Shown here: piece by piece, positions 25,038-35,900 of the stretch
Numbering within the stretch: position 1 is the first letter of the stretch
Layout: each line of letters starts with the position of its first letter
Assembly (NCBI GenBank): GCA_031256035.1
Contig: JAIRRJ010000087.1
Location: forward strand, 62,001-126,000
Source: Treponema sp.
GTDB lineage: Bacteria; Spirochaetota; Spirochaetia; Treponematales; Breznakiellaceae
Length of the DNA stretch: 64,000 bases
Direction: 5' to 3'
The notes under the pieces: model-generated
What the model saw: the letters and a program-made list of their open reading frames with translations, nothing else
Database searches by the model: none
Told to the model about the DNA's origin: nothing
Made by a program: the position numbers and the translations under genes

Positions 25038-25439
25038 TTACCCCCTGCACAAAAAATCAGCACGTTTCATAAATTCGTTTGATAACCGTTTTTCCCACTT
25101 CATCGCAAAACTTACCGGTGCAGGCGATTCGTTAAATTCTTTCAGTATCGTTTGAATCCCCCTGATATTGGGGTTTCTCGTAACGTTGGCAATATTTCCG
25201 TTCACCTTGGCGATCATCGCCTGTGAATCGGTGGTTAGTATATAATTTGCCGGATGATCTTTGGCGTATTGCAACGCCCTGAAAATTCCTTCGGACTCGG
25301 TATCATCGTTGCTGGTAGAGGCGGAAATACCGAATGTTCCCGATTCTTCATGGATGATTTTCTCGTCCTGCACAACCACAAAAGCCCATTTTTCAGGACC
25401 GCCGTCTGTGTAAATATAAACATATTTTTTAGAAGCCAT
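25038..25439 (-). CDS. RNase HI-fold protein
   Basis: 133 residues. The acidic residues expected for an RNase H fold are present: Asp in YIYTDGG (residue 12), Glu in DTESEGIFRAL, Asp in YILTTDSQAM, and Asp near the C-terminus in KRADFL. The shape (strands 1-3, helix, strand 4, helix) fits RNase HI, as in domains found in some bacterial operons and in retroelement or ligase contexts. It may cleave RNA in RNA-DNA hybrids or process an RNA substrate. It starts six bases after the RNA-ligase stop. The ATG lacks a clear site, so it is probably coupled to the ligase. Confidence 0.78.
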   Translation of the reverse strand: MASKKYVYIYTDGGPEKWAFVVVQDEKIIHEESGTFGISASTSNDDTESEGIFRALQYAKDHPANYILTTDSQAMIAKVNGNIANVTRNPNIRGIQTILKEFNESPAPVSFAMKWEKRLSNEFMKRADFLCRG

Positions 25440-25445
25440 TTGTTA

Positions 25446-26657
25446 CTAAACACCTTCCACGGCAGGTATCCAATGGCTTTTCAACTCTTTGTATTCGATT
25501 TTATTGTAAAGAGTTTCAAGATCGGCGTCTTCCTTGATCGTTTCAAAAAGAAAAGATGAAATGGGCTTGTATTGGGTCAGGACAAACATGGCGTATCGCT
25601 TCTTCGCCTCTTTTGGATTGTCCGTGCAATCCTGTTTGCATTGATTGTAATGAGCGGCGGCTTTTTCGCAAAGGTTTGCGACATTGTTTCTGAACCCAAC
25701 CCACTCGGCGATAATTTCTTCGGTCTTGGGACGGATTTCCGGCCACGCGGCAAGGGCATCGTCAATGCTTCCCTGTTTTATCGCCATAAAAATCCGCTCA
25801 TTGGAAAAATGATCTTCACCTTTCAGGAAAAAAAGACTCCGGTAGTGATCGGTTTTAATTTTGATGCGGTTAAAATTTCCGTCCTGCACAACAACTCCCT
25901 CACGGTCATTGGTGTCGATGGACTTGCACAAAGCGATAACCTCATCAATGTTTTTCAGCGGATAAATCTTCGGTGTCGCGAACGTCATCCCGAAATTTTC
26001 TACTGCCCATTCGGGAGTATGCTCCTGCCCCTGAGGATCGCGGCAGCCGAGAAGGATCAGTTTTGTTTCGCGGTAGGGTACAATAATTTTATTGTAGGGG
26101 GATGTCAGCTCAAACATGAATGTCCACATCACAGGCAGGCGCTCAATTTCTTTTTCATGCCCGCGCAGGGCGTAATCCCGAAGAGAGGCAAAAGTGTAGG
26201 GCGGACTTTGGTTCTCATCGGTTGGCGCGGGAAACAGTTCGGGAACTTCAACCCCAATATCAAAACTTCCGTTGGTTGTCCACAGATCATTGCCGTCTTT
26301 TTCTTTCAGCAGCTTCAACAGCGAGCCGTCAAGCTTGTCCCGCACATACAGGGTGTTGTTCCAGTCGATGGGGTCGGCTCCGTTTTCACCGTAGTTGGTA
26401 AATTTAAAAAACGGCATCAGGTAGGGTTTGATCGTTCCATCCTCACGAAAATCATAAACCGAACCTCTGCAGCAACGGACAATGGGATTTGTAAAATCAG
26501 ATTCAAATTGGCTGTATTTGAACATGACAAGATTGGGACGGATTTGATGGCGCTTAACTTTCACGCAGTATGGCGGCTTAGCGAGTTCCGCTTCAAAGCT
26601 ATCAGGATTTTTTTTTATAAAATTGGTCAAGTAATCCCAACTGTCATACTGTCCCAT
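25446..26657 (-). CDS. T4 Rnl1-like ATP-dependent RNA ligase
   Basis: 403 residues. Nucleotidyl-transferase motifs occur in order: motif I DKLDGS with the adenylated Lys108, motif III MFELTSPYNKIIV, motif IV REGVVVQ, and motif V RIKIKTDHY. The RGSVYDF segment before motif I (residues 64-70) is typical of RNA ligases of the T4 Rnl1 group. The C-terminal about 110 residues are helical. It seals 5'-phosphate to 3'-OH RNA ends, as in tRNA repair. No polynucleotide kinase/phosphatase gene is adjacent. Just downstream are RNase HI and a SpoU methylase, an all-RNA-acting trio. It is divergent from the UvrD-family helicase. Confidence 0.88.
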   Translation of the reverse strand: MGQYDSWDYLTNFIKKNPDSFEAELAKPPYCVKVKRHQIRPNLVMFKYSQFESDFTNPIVRCCRGSVYDFREDGTIKPYLMPFFKFTNYGENGADPIDWNNTLYVRDKLDGSLLKLLKEKDGNDLWTTNGSFDIGVEVPELFPAPTDENQSPPYTFASLRDYALRGHEKEIERLPVMWTFMFELTSPYNKIIVPYRETKLILLGCRDPQGQEHTPEWAVENFGMTFATPKIYPLKNIDEVIALCKSIDTNDREGVVVQDGNFNRIKIKTDHYRSLFFLKGEDHFSNERIFMAIKQGSIDDALAAWPEIRPKTEEIIAEWVGFRNNVANLCEKAAAHYNQCKQDCTDNPKEAKKRYAMFVLTQYKPISSFLFETIKEDADLETLYNKIEYKELKSHWIPAVEGV

Positions 26658-26707
26658 GCAGGCAGTATACAGTGGATAGCAGTTATCGGATAGTGGTATG
26701 ATAAATT

Positions 26708-29056
26708 ATGAGTGATTATCCCACTTACCTTGAAGTCCTCAACCCTGAGCAGCGGCAGGCGGTACTGCATACCGGGAAACCGTTGTTGATACTTGCCGGC
26801 GCGGGTTCGGGCAAGACGAGAGTGATCACCACAAAGATCGCGTGGTTTATCCGTGAGCGCGGCGTTGATCCCCGCTCAATACTGGCGGTTACATTTACCA
26901 ACAAGGCGGCGCGGGAAATGGCGACAAGGGCGCGGCAGATTGATGAGCGGGCAGGGGACGCCATGCTACGGACTTTTCACTCATTCGGCGCGTGGTTTTT
27001 GCGGCGCAACGGCAGTCTTGCCGGTCTTGATTCGGGATTTGTTATTTATGATGATGATGATGTCGTTTCCCTCCTTTCTACAATTATGGAAAACTCTCCG
27101 AAGGCCGAAGTGAAAGAGTGCGCATACAATATTTCCCGTGCGAAGGATTATTTTTTTGACCCTGATGATCCGCAGCTTATAAAAATCGACACCCGGAAAA
27201 AATTCCGTGAGATTTACGCGCGTTACGAGCAGCGCATGGCGGAGATTGGCAATGTTGATTTTGGGGATTTAATCAAAAAACCTGTGGAGATTCTTCGCAG
27301 TCAGCCGGAAGTGGCGCGGCGTTTTCGCGAGCGATTTTCGGTGATAATGGTGGACGAGTATCAGGACGCAAATGTGGCGCAGTTCCGCCTGCTCAAGGAA
27401 TTGTGCGGCGCGGAGACTTATGTGTGCGTGGTAGGTGACGATGATCAATCGATCTACCGTTTTCGCGGCGCGGAAGTAAAAAACATTCTTGAGTTTCCCG
27501 ACCGATTTTCCGGTGCGGACATTATCCGCCTTGAACGGAATTACCGCTCCACAGCTCCCATTCTGAAAGCGGCATCTTCTGTGGTGAATTGTAACAACGA
27601 TCGTTTGGGGAAGACCCTCCGCGCCGAAAAGGGGGACGGCCCTCTGCCGGTTCTCGCCTACCTGCCGGATCAGGAGCATGAAGCGTCCTTCTGCGCTGAG
27701 AAAATAGAAAAGTCGGTAAAGAGTGAAAAGGCGAAGTGGTCTGACTGGGCGGTGCTTTACCGCACAAATGCCCAGTCTTTGGGATTTGAAACCCTGTTTT
27801 TGCGCAGGGGAATTCCCTACCGTGTAGTAGGTTCACTTAAATTTTACGAGCGTGAGGAAATAAAAGACGCTCTCGCGCTTTTGTCGTTCCTGATAAATCC
27901 CCGTGATGAAGTCGCTTTCCGCCGCGTGGTGAATAAGCCGACAAGGGGCGTGGGGCCGGTAACAGTGGACAAAATTGTCGAAGCATCGGCAAATGAAGGC
28001 GGCGATTTACTGAAAACAGGCTACAAGATGGAATTGGCGGCAAAAGCGCGTTCAGGGCTGAACGAATTTTTCAAGGTGATTGAAAACGCGCAGTCGTTAC
28101 TTGACAAGGCAGACGGCGCAGTTGCAGAACCTACCGCCGAGCCGCGAAGCGACGAAGGTTCCCCTCCGGATAACAAAGTGAAAAAATCCGGCGGCAAAAA
28201 AGGCAAGACGAAAAAACACGAAGAACTGGTTTCCGGCGAAGGGCTTTCGGTTTGCGTTACGCAAATTGTCAAAGATTCAGGGATTGCTGAATATCACAGG
28301 ACGCAGGATGAAGTTACAGCTAACCAGCGGCTTAACAATTTGCAGGAACTGGTAAACGCGGCAAGTTTGTACGCACAGAGCCGCGAGGGGCTTTTGGAAT
28401 TTCTTGAACATATTGAACTTGACCGTTCTATCGATGATCGCGCGAATGCATCCGCGGACACATCCGGCGATCCCGAAAACTCGGTAACGCTTATCACTTT
28501 TCACAATACCAAGGGGCTGGAATTCCGGCGGGTAATAATGACCGGGCTTGAACAGGGCGTTTTCCCCAGAGACGGCAAAAACGGCGAAGAAATGGAAGAG
28601 GAGCGCAGGCTCTTTTATGTGGGAGCTACAAGGGCTATGGACGAACTCTATCTGACATCCTGCGCCGTGCGCCGGATGTACGGGAGGACAATGCCGTCAA
28701 ACCCGTCTGTTTTTTTGCGGGAAATTGACAGAAGTTGTCTGCGGATAACCGGTGAAAAATCTTATGGTTACGGAACCGGGCAAAGGCCGCCCTGGGAACA
28801 GAATTCGGATACATCCGGCGCAACATACAGCCGTTATGCACAAACATCACAGAGAGAAAATGATGCCGAAAAAAAAGCCGGCTGGCGGCGCGGGCAGCGG
28901 CTTTTCCATGATGATCACGGTTACGGGGCGGTGATGGAAGTAAGAGACAGCGAAGACGGACCAATAGTGCGCGTCCGTTTTGACACCGGAAGGGAAACGC
29001 GCTTTTTAAGCGAGCATCAGGGCAGGGCTTATGAAAAAATGGGAGATGATGTTTGA
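26708..29056 (+). CDS. UvrD/PcrA-family DNA helicase
   Basis: 782 residues, SF1A helicase. Walker A is LAGAGSGKT (29-37); LAVTFTNKAAREM is motif Ia, VDEYQDAN motif II, GDDDQSIYRFRGA motif III, LERNYRST motif IV, LITFHNTKGLEF motif V, and LFYVGATRAMDELYL motif VI. A C-terminal Tudor-like region follows (YGAVMEVRDSEDGPIVRVRF), as in PcrA. It unwinds DNA 3'-5' in repair and displaces RecA or polymerase. Unusual: an about 45-residue low-complexity insert in domain 2B (residues about 465-510, rich in Pro, Glu, Lys), encoded near a GC-rich repeat-like sequence. Which paralogue (uvrD, pcrA, rep) cannot be decided. Confidence 0.92.
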   Translation: MSDYPTYLEVLNPEQRQAVLHTGKPLLILAGAGSGKTRVITTKIAWFIRERGVDPRSILAVTFTNKAAREMATRARQIDERAGDAMLRTFHSFGAWFLRRNGSLAGLDSGFVIYDDDDVVSLLSTIMENSPKAEVKECAYNISRAKDYFFDPDDPQLIKIDTRKKFREIYARYEQRMAEIGNVDFGDLIKKPVEILRSQPEVARRFRERFSVIMVDEYQDANVAQFRLLKELCGAETYVCVVGDDDQSIYRFRGAEVKNILEFPDRFSGADIIRLERNYRSTAPILKAASSVVNCNNDRLGKTLRAEKGDGPLPVLAYLPDQEHEASFCAEKIEKSVKSEKAKWSDWAVLYRTNAQSLGFETLFLRRGIPYRVVGSLKFYEREEIKDALALLSFLINPRDEVAFRRVVNKPTRGVGPVTVDKIVEASANEGGDLLKTGYKMELAAKARSGLNEFFKVIENAQSLLDKADGAVAEPTAEPRSDEGSPPDNKVKKSGGKKGKTKKHEELVSGEGLSVCVTQIVKDSGIAEYHRTQDEVTANQRLNNLQELVNAASLYAQSREGLLEFLEHIELDRSIDDRANASADTSGDPENSVTLITFHNTKGLEFRRVIMTGLEQGVFPRDGKNGEEMEEERRLFYVGATRAMDELYLTSCAVRRMYGRTMPSNPSVFLREIDRSCLRITGEKSYGYGTGQRPPWEQNSDTSGATYSRYAQTSQRENDAEKKAGWRRGQRLFHDDHGYGAVMEVRDSEDGPIVRVRFDTGRETRFLSEHQGRAYEKMGDDV

Positions 29057-29071
29057 GTTGGAATCGGAATT

Positions 29072-29102
29072 TACCGGAGCGGCACAAGCTGCCGCCCCGG
29101 TA
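29072..29102. terminator. Hairpin between helicase and lipoprotein genes
   Basis: TACCGGAGCGGC and GCCGCCCCGGTA form a 12-bp stem with one A-C mismatch and a 7-base loop, 15 bases after the helicase stop. It lacks a U tract on either side. It separates two convergent genes, so it may limit read-through in both directions. Confidence 0.5.
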
Positions 29103-29113
29103 TGAAATCAGGG

Positions 29114-29926
29114 TCATAAACCAAAGATGTATTTCTCTATTAGTTCAGGATTCGTTGCCACATCCAGCCCTGTAAGATTTTCCCGCGCCAGATCGGGTAC
29201 TATTTCAAAATAACCATAATCCTTCCACTTATTCACGTTACCTGGATTATGAATTATCGAATAAACATTCCGCACATACAGGTTGTTGGTTCTGTTAGGC
29301 TCTTTTATGGTAACCATCCTTTGCAGTTCCTCTGACAGAATCGTGTCGTTAATGGGCCTTTTGGTAAACCCCTCTTCGCCTATATCGTCAATCCTGATAA
29401 AATCAACGGTATACGGGCGTTCCACAAAAAACATCCCTTTATTGATGCGCCAATCCTTTGTTCTGTCCGTAACAATTGCATAAATGGTAATACAGACCAT
29501 GCCGTTGACTACTTCCCAGATCCCGACTGCTTTGTCAAAATAGGTTTCATCTGCGCTGTCAATTTGAATGCGGACAAGTCCATAACTTAAAATGAAAAGA
29601 TTATTGGGGAAAAATGAATAAGAACTACTTGCTATTTGCATACCCCATGTTGCATTCATCCACACCCCCAACAGCCTGGATTCATTGTGCGGTAAAGCGT
29701 ACTGCGCTTCAAATTCTTTAAATTCTTCCCAAAAATATGTACCTATTGGAATGTCGAACACAGAAAAAGATTCTTTGAATTCAGCTCGAAATTCTTCAAA
29801 GGTGTAGCCTCCATTCTCCTGCTCCAGCCCGGCGTTATTTTCGATAACGGCATTCCCGTCCTTTCCCTTCGCTTTGCACGAAACGCACAATAATGAAAGA
29901 ATGACAAGCAATAAAATCTTTCTCAT
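29114..29926 (-). CDS. Lipoprotein downstream of the giant protein; candidate immunity protein
   Basis: 270 residues with signal MRKILLLVILSLL and lipobox LCVSC (Cys17). The mature part has two zones: an N-terminal helical segment (TFEEFRAEFKESFSVF) and a beta-rich zone (SRLLGVWMNATWGMQIASSSYSFFPNNLFILSY...) resembling lipocalin-like lipoproteins seen in treponemes. No catalytic motif. Its ribosome site, AAGGAGG, lies in the last codons of the giant gene and its ATG follows the giant's TAG by two bases, so the two are translated together. In that position a lipid-anchored partner or immunity protein for the giant's hydrolase-like end is plausible, but unproven. Confidence 0.8.
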   Translation of the reverse strand: MRKILLLVILSLLCVSCKAKGKDGNAVIENNAGLEQENGGYTFEEFRAEFKESFSVFDIPIGTYFWEEFKEFEAQYALPHNESRLLGVWMNATWGMQIASSSYSFFPNNLFILSYGLVRIQIDSADETYFDKAVGIWEVVNGMVCITIYAIVTDRTKDWRINKGMFFVERPYTVDFIRIDDIGEEGFTKRPINDTILSEELQRMVTIKEPNRTNNLYVRNVYSIIHNPGNVNKWKDYGYFEIVPDLARENLTGLDVATNPELIEKYIFGL

Positions 29927-29928
29927 AC

Positions 29929-32900
29929 CTACCTCCTTACCCTGAAAAAAAACATAGATTCATTTAATTGTTTTCTGCGTTCTTCAGGTATAGTCCACTT
30001 CGTTGTTGTAAAGCTAGTGCAGGAAGCCCCCGGGAACGCACCTGCATGGAGAACAGCCAATTCATAAGCGGGCAACTGCGATGCCATCATTCCCTGATAA
30101 CGCTGCTTCCCATCAGGAGTCCAGCCCTTCATTTCTGGAAAAGTGCCTAATTTCAAATCTTCTCTGGGTACAACGAGCGCTATATGCCCCGGATTTCCAT
30201 CTTTTCCCTGGACTATCTGAACAACCATATCTCCGTTTTTAACCATTTCATTTATATGCAATAAGTTGTTGGCGTCAGGAACTGGTATCGGTTCCAGATT
30301 ATTGTTGCGTAGGAGAAAATCATACAATTGTTTTGTATCCCCATTCCACCCATTGAAGATGGTATTATATGCGCCATCTTCATTAAGATATTGTTTATTC
30401 ATGGCAATAAAAAATGTGAGACATTTATATAGTATATCACCATTTGGTAAAGTTTCAGGTAAATATGGTTTTCTTGTTTCAGGGTCCGTTATCAGATCAT
30501 ATATTGCTTTTATAGCGCCTTCAGGACATTCAACGTACGGGTTCCAATTTTCAAAGCTTTCTCCTACCAGTGTTGTTCCTGAATCGTCCACAGGAGAGTT
30601 TTGAACAAGAGAACGCCACGATTGTGCAATCCCCTCAAGGAATTCCTCCGGAGTCTTTGTTGATTCCTGTTCACGGACAAGAGGAACATTGGGTATATAT
30701 TTCTCTTTGTCATTTTCATGCTGTAATTCGGGTGCAGATGTCATGTCATCCATTTGTTGAACCACACCATCTCTATTCAACTCCATATTGCTCTCTTGTT
30801 GAACCACGTCATCTTTACTATACTCCAAATTGACCTCAGGTGTATCCCACTCCGGGTTACCAATGTCAGGCTCGTATTGGGACAGCGATGCATATAATTC
30901 ATTCAACATATCAAGATAGAGACTATGCGTGGATTTCACGATTTCGTTATTTCGGTTCCATGCCATAGCTCCTTTGACAATGTTTATCAAATTATCAATG
31001 CTGACGTTTGCGCCGCCCGTACCGATGTTCATTGACGCGCCGTCGTGGCCAAGGTGCAATTCAAGTAACCCGCTTTTCATTTCTCCGCCGGTAAACAGGC
31101 TGAGATTGAGTACATTTAATGTAAAATCACCTCCCATGGCGTAGTTTACTCCCTGTCCCACCAAAGAACCTGCCAGTTCATTAAACTTTGAAATATTTTC
31201 CTTTTCCATTTCGGTTAATAGCAGTGACAACTTTTCCTCGTTTATGCCGCTGTTGATGGCTTTCAGGGTTCCGCTGGTTAATGCAGTTGCCATGGATGTC
31301 AATGCGCCTGATACTATACTGTCAGCATTAAAAACTTTTGTAGAATAACCCCAGCCATCATCTCGGTTGTAGGTAATTCCGCTGAAGGCGCTGGTAGCCA
31401 AAGTTGTTGTAATTGACTGAACTCCTGCCATTGCGGTTTGCGCTGCAATTATACCTGCTGTGCTGTTTCCAACTTTGTTCATGACAGTATCGGTAAGTCC
31501 CCGCCAGACAGTATCACCATTACTAATGCCATTGAATAATCCAGAACTAAAGCTGCTTACAGTATTGATTGTCAGTGCCTTGCCTAAGTTAAACGCTGCT
31601 TCATCAATGGTTTTATAACCAAATCCGAAATCAAGAGCCGCAAACACTAAATCGCCGGCGGTACTCATACGTATCCCCTGAACTATCGTTCCAAGTGCAA
31701 TTGCTCCGCTGCCGCCGGTAATGACTGAGGCTGCTATTGCTCCGGCAATTTGAACTGTTGAACGGATTGTTGGCGCCTTAAAAAAACTGTCCCGGTCATC
31801 CCACATCGGTTTGTCCCAGAAGGGCAAACCGAGTTCAGCATTACCTCTTGAATCAGTTACTAACCAATAGGTATATTCAGTGATTAGACGTCCGATTTCT
31901 CCTTTGCCCTCGTCATAGAACATCGAATCTCTGGAACTGTCCATCTCTTCACTGGGTTTCATCGCAGGACTGTATCCAAGATGAACTCCGAATTTTCCGG
32001 GAGACTGTTCCCGTTCTTCTTTTATTCCCTTTTTCTTTATTTTTATTGGGTCTTTACCAATGCCGAATGTTTCTTTTACGATGTCTTCAATTTCAGAAAA
32101 TGCATTTTCTATTAAACCTATCACTGCCAAAGAGTTCAAAGTTGCAAGATAATTTTCGTCAAGATTTGTTTTCAGCGTTACCTTTTCCATCCGGTAATCT
32201 CTGTATCCGTTTATTTTTTTTGTTTCAGAGACTACGGGTTGAAAGAGGGTAGAACCCATTATTATGTCTTTTACATAATCTTTTCCGCTTCTTCTCCAAA
32301 GTCCGTTTAAGATAAATGTGTCATCCATATTTTCCCGAAAACCATTGTTTGCCGATTCAACATTGCTGGCAAGATTCTTCATCGCTTCATCTACAGCATT
32401 GCCGGCGCTTCTGGCCAGTTTTCTGGATTCTCTTTCAGCAATTTCAGCGTTGGTCTTTCTCGCCAGATCAGAAGCGGCGGCTTTTACAAGGGCGGCATCA
32501 CCTGTAAAGACACCTCCCATTCCCCGCCTTACAAGGGGAGACGGGGTAACATTATTTAACGAGCCGAAAGCGCCGGCCATATTGACAATTCCCGAAGCCT
32601 GCAAAAGGCCGGACATCAAATCATCCGCAACAGGTGCGGCATTTCGTATGCCAAATGGTTCTCTGGTGTCCATGAACCGCGCCAGCCGTTCTCCCTCTGT
32701 TCCTACAAGTAACAGAAAGGATTCCGCGGATGCCTGATTGGCTGCTTCCGCAGCCTGTTCCAGCCATTTCTCTTTGTCCTCAAGACCCGCTAAATACGCT
32801 TCAGCCCATTCATCACTGACGCGGTTATATTCATTTTGGAAATTGATGTTCCACTGTTTGTAGGCATCTTCCATTTTTTTGATGCCGGCACTCCAGTCCA

Positions 32901-35900
32901 TCCTGCCGGCTTCAAGTAAATTAGCCGCAGAATTCCGCCATTCAAGATGTTTTTCTCTTATATCCTGACGCATCTGATTCCATTCAATCTCTCTCGCCGC
33001 AAATTCAGCCATGTATCTGTTTTCCAGAGTGTTGGCTGTCATTAATATTATTTCATTCCCAAGCAGATAATACTCTTTGTAGAAATTGTTATCACTGTTT
33101 ACATACAATGAAAAATTATCCAACAAAGTTTTTTGAATATTCCCAAAATGATTTTTCCATGCCGGAGCATTTTGTCCGAAAGCTTTCTCTGCCGCATTTC
33201 GCAGAGTCTCAATGCTGATGGTTCCTGCAATATAGCCTTCTACAGCTTTATGATATTCGATTTCATTCTGCTGCCGGATTTCTTCGTCTTCAAGATATTG
33301 TTTTTCCAATGCGTTTTTACTCTTCCTTTCCTGTTCATCCGCCCATTTAATCAGGCTGTCAAGCGCGGCATATACGGTTTGATGGGTTCCGTTGTTTTCG
33401 CTTTGCATTTTGTCCCAGAATGTTTTGAGGGTTGCAATATCCCTGGAGTTTATTGTTCTGGTCTGTCTCAGAGCAGCGTTGATTTCATTCCATCCAACGC
33501 TTTGTCCGGCTTCTTTTTTCCCCTCAAGAATATCAAGAGCATTGCAGGATTTTATATACTCAGAAGCATTTTTTTTGATTGTATCCAGGTTATTAATTAA
33601 TCCGCTTTGCCATTTTAAAACAGAAGAAAAAGCTTCAGAAAAGCCGGGACTAATTCGGGATAAAGCGCTCTTGTTAATATCTCTCATTTCAAAATATAGT
33701 AAATTTGGAAGAAGCCACCATTCATCCACTTTTTTTTGTGCCAGTTTATATTTGTCATTTACGTAGCTGTGAGCAACAGAGTATACATCGAAAGTATGCA
33801 TTAATGAAAACCCCTTGATATAATCGTTGCATTTGCCTGACAATGTTAATATTACATAGAATTCAAGATCAGCTTTTTCTTCTTTGCTCAGCCCGTCCCA
33901 TGCCCAGCGATATAGCGTGTCATAGTTGCTTAATACAAAATCATTTACGGCACTGTACAGGCTTTCAGGGGGGTCGAATAATTCTCCTTTTACTGTAACT
34001 ACACCCCATGAACCGTCTTTCTTCATCTGTCCCAATCCCGAATAGCAATTTTTCAAAAAATTGATATCTGAATTGGCTTTTATCAATGAACTCAAAAGAT
34101 AATCTCTTGCATAGCTCCATTGTTTGAATTTACTGTAATCCGTAAAATAGCCGGTCATTCTTTGACTTAATTCTCTTAGAGCTTCATCAAACAAGCTGAT
34201 TTCATTTCTCTCGCCATTCGGCATTACGGTTTTATTGAAATATTCATCAAGAGTTTTAGCGCTGGAAGCGTTAACCCCCGTAATCCTCATTGAATCATCT
34301 TTTGAAAAAGCAAGACGTCCATCCTTTACAGTAATGATGTCTTTTACTGTCCATGATGCTCTGGAACCGGGAGATGTGTAGTTTGAATATTTTTGATCTA
34401 CTCCTCCAAGATTATAGAGAGAATGTTCATATTGAGCTAATATTTTTTCATTGTTGATTAGTTCCTTTTCAGTTGCTGATAATACAGCCTCCAGAGCTTC
34501 AAGTGTCAGCAGTTTCCTTTGAAAACTTTTTTCATATTCAGAAAACAGCGCATTATATTCAGCGTTAACATAAGGGCGTTTTTTTTCATTGTTGTAGATG
34601 TCAGAAAGTACAGTGAGAACCATTTTGGCTTTTTCGAGTTTATTCCTGCAGTAATCGGGATCAACTTCATTGATGCTTAAGTAAGCAGTGCTTGCCCATC
34701 TTCGGATCGCGTCCTGTAACTCATATTCAAACCGCGCTTTTTCCATATCTTCATATTTTTTCTTGAGTATGCTGTATTGATTATCATACTTATTACTGCT
34801 GTCAAGAAAATTTTCTGCCTCTTTTAAGTATTCATCCGTTAATGCTTTATGAATACTTTCCTGGGTTTTCAGAATATCATACTGGCTGTCAAGTTTCTTT
34901 TTGGCTTCCGCCGCAGACATCCTGGAAATTTCCAATGCGCCGCCGAGTCGTGATATTTCGCCGTATTCGGATTTTAGTATGTATAAATAACGCTCGTTTC
35001 TCGAGACTTCATCCCTGTAGAAATCATAAAATTGTTTTGCTGTTCCATCAGCAATTATGTTGTCTCTTTGTGAAAACAGTTCAATTGCATCATTCAGGCA
35101 GTTGGAAAAATAAACGGCAGAATCCAGTGCATCCAGCATCATGCCTTCTTTCCATGAAGACGCAGAAATTATCGCACGATCATATACTTCAAGGTTTTCG
35201 CGAGTCAAATGACTGCGCCAATGTTTTTCCTTGCCCCAAATATTCATTTCATCGCCGCATTTATCCCATGCCCCGGTGATTTGAAGCCTACAGTTAATCA
35301 GATTAACCTTTTTAATTATTTCCGTGAAAGAATCATTGATTTTCGCAATTTCATCATCGTCCAAATAATTCAGTGAATTGGCATAATCAGATAAATCTTT
35401 CCATTCCGTCATCAATCCTTCATATTCAAGTTCAAGCGCCTTAACATCAAATGATACATTCAAATTGTAGAAAAACGCATAAGCTCCAATGTATTCAATG
35501 ACGGCTCTTTTCCAATTAATGAGTTCATTTTCAAACCATTCAGGAATCAGCAGAAAGCAGTTTTCAAATTCAAGCAGAAATTGCGCCGCATTTTGAATGA
35601 AATCACCGGATTTATACAGAATTGATTCACAGATGGTTTGAGGCTTGGGCAGCAAAAAATTAGTCGAATCAAGATCATAATTGTCGTATAAATTTTTTAG
35701 GGAATCAAGAGAGTTCTGCCAAATCTCATTTTGTCCGAATGAACTGATAGCGGCATAGTTATTGTATAAATTAAGCAGTCCCAGACAGAGATAATAATCA
35801 TTTATATAATCTGTCAAATATTTTTCTGATTCCGTAAAGAACGAATTTCCCGAAAGAAAAAAGCCGATAAATTTATTTTCTTCATCAGTATCGGTGTAGG

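Noticed and set aside
25572-26693. A 373-codon plus-strand open frame
   Set aside because: It lies fully antisense to the RNA ligase gene, whose motifs I, III, IV and V are clear. The plus-strand product has no recognisable fold.
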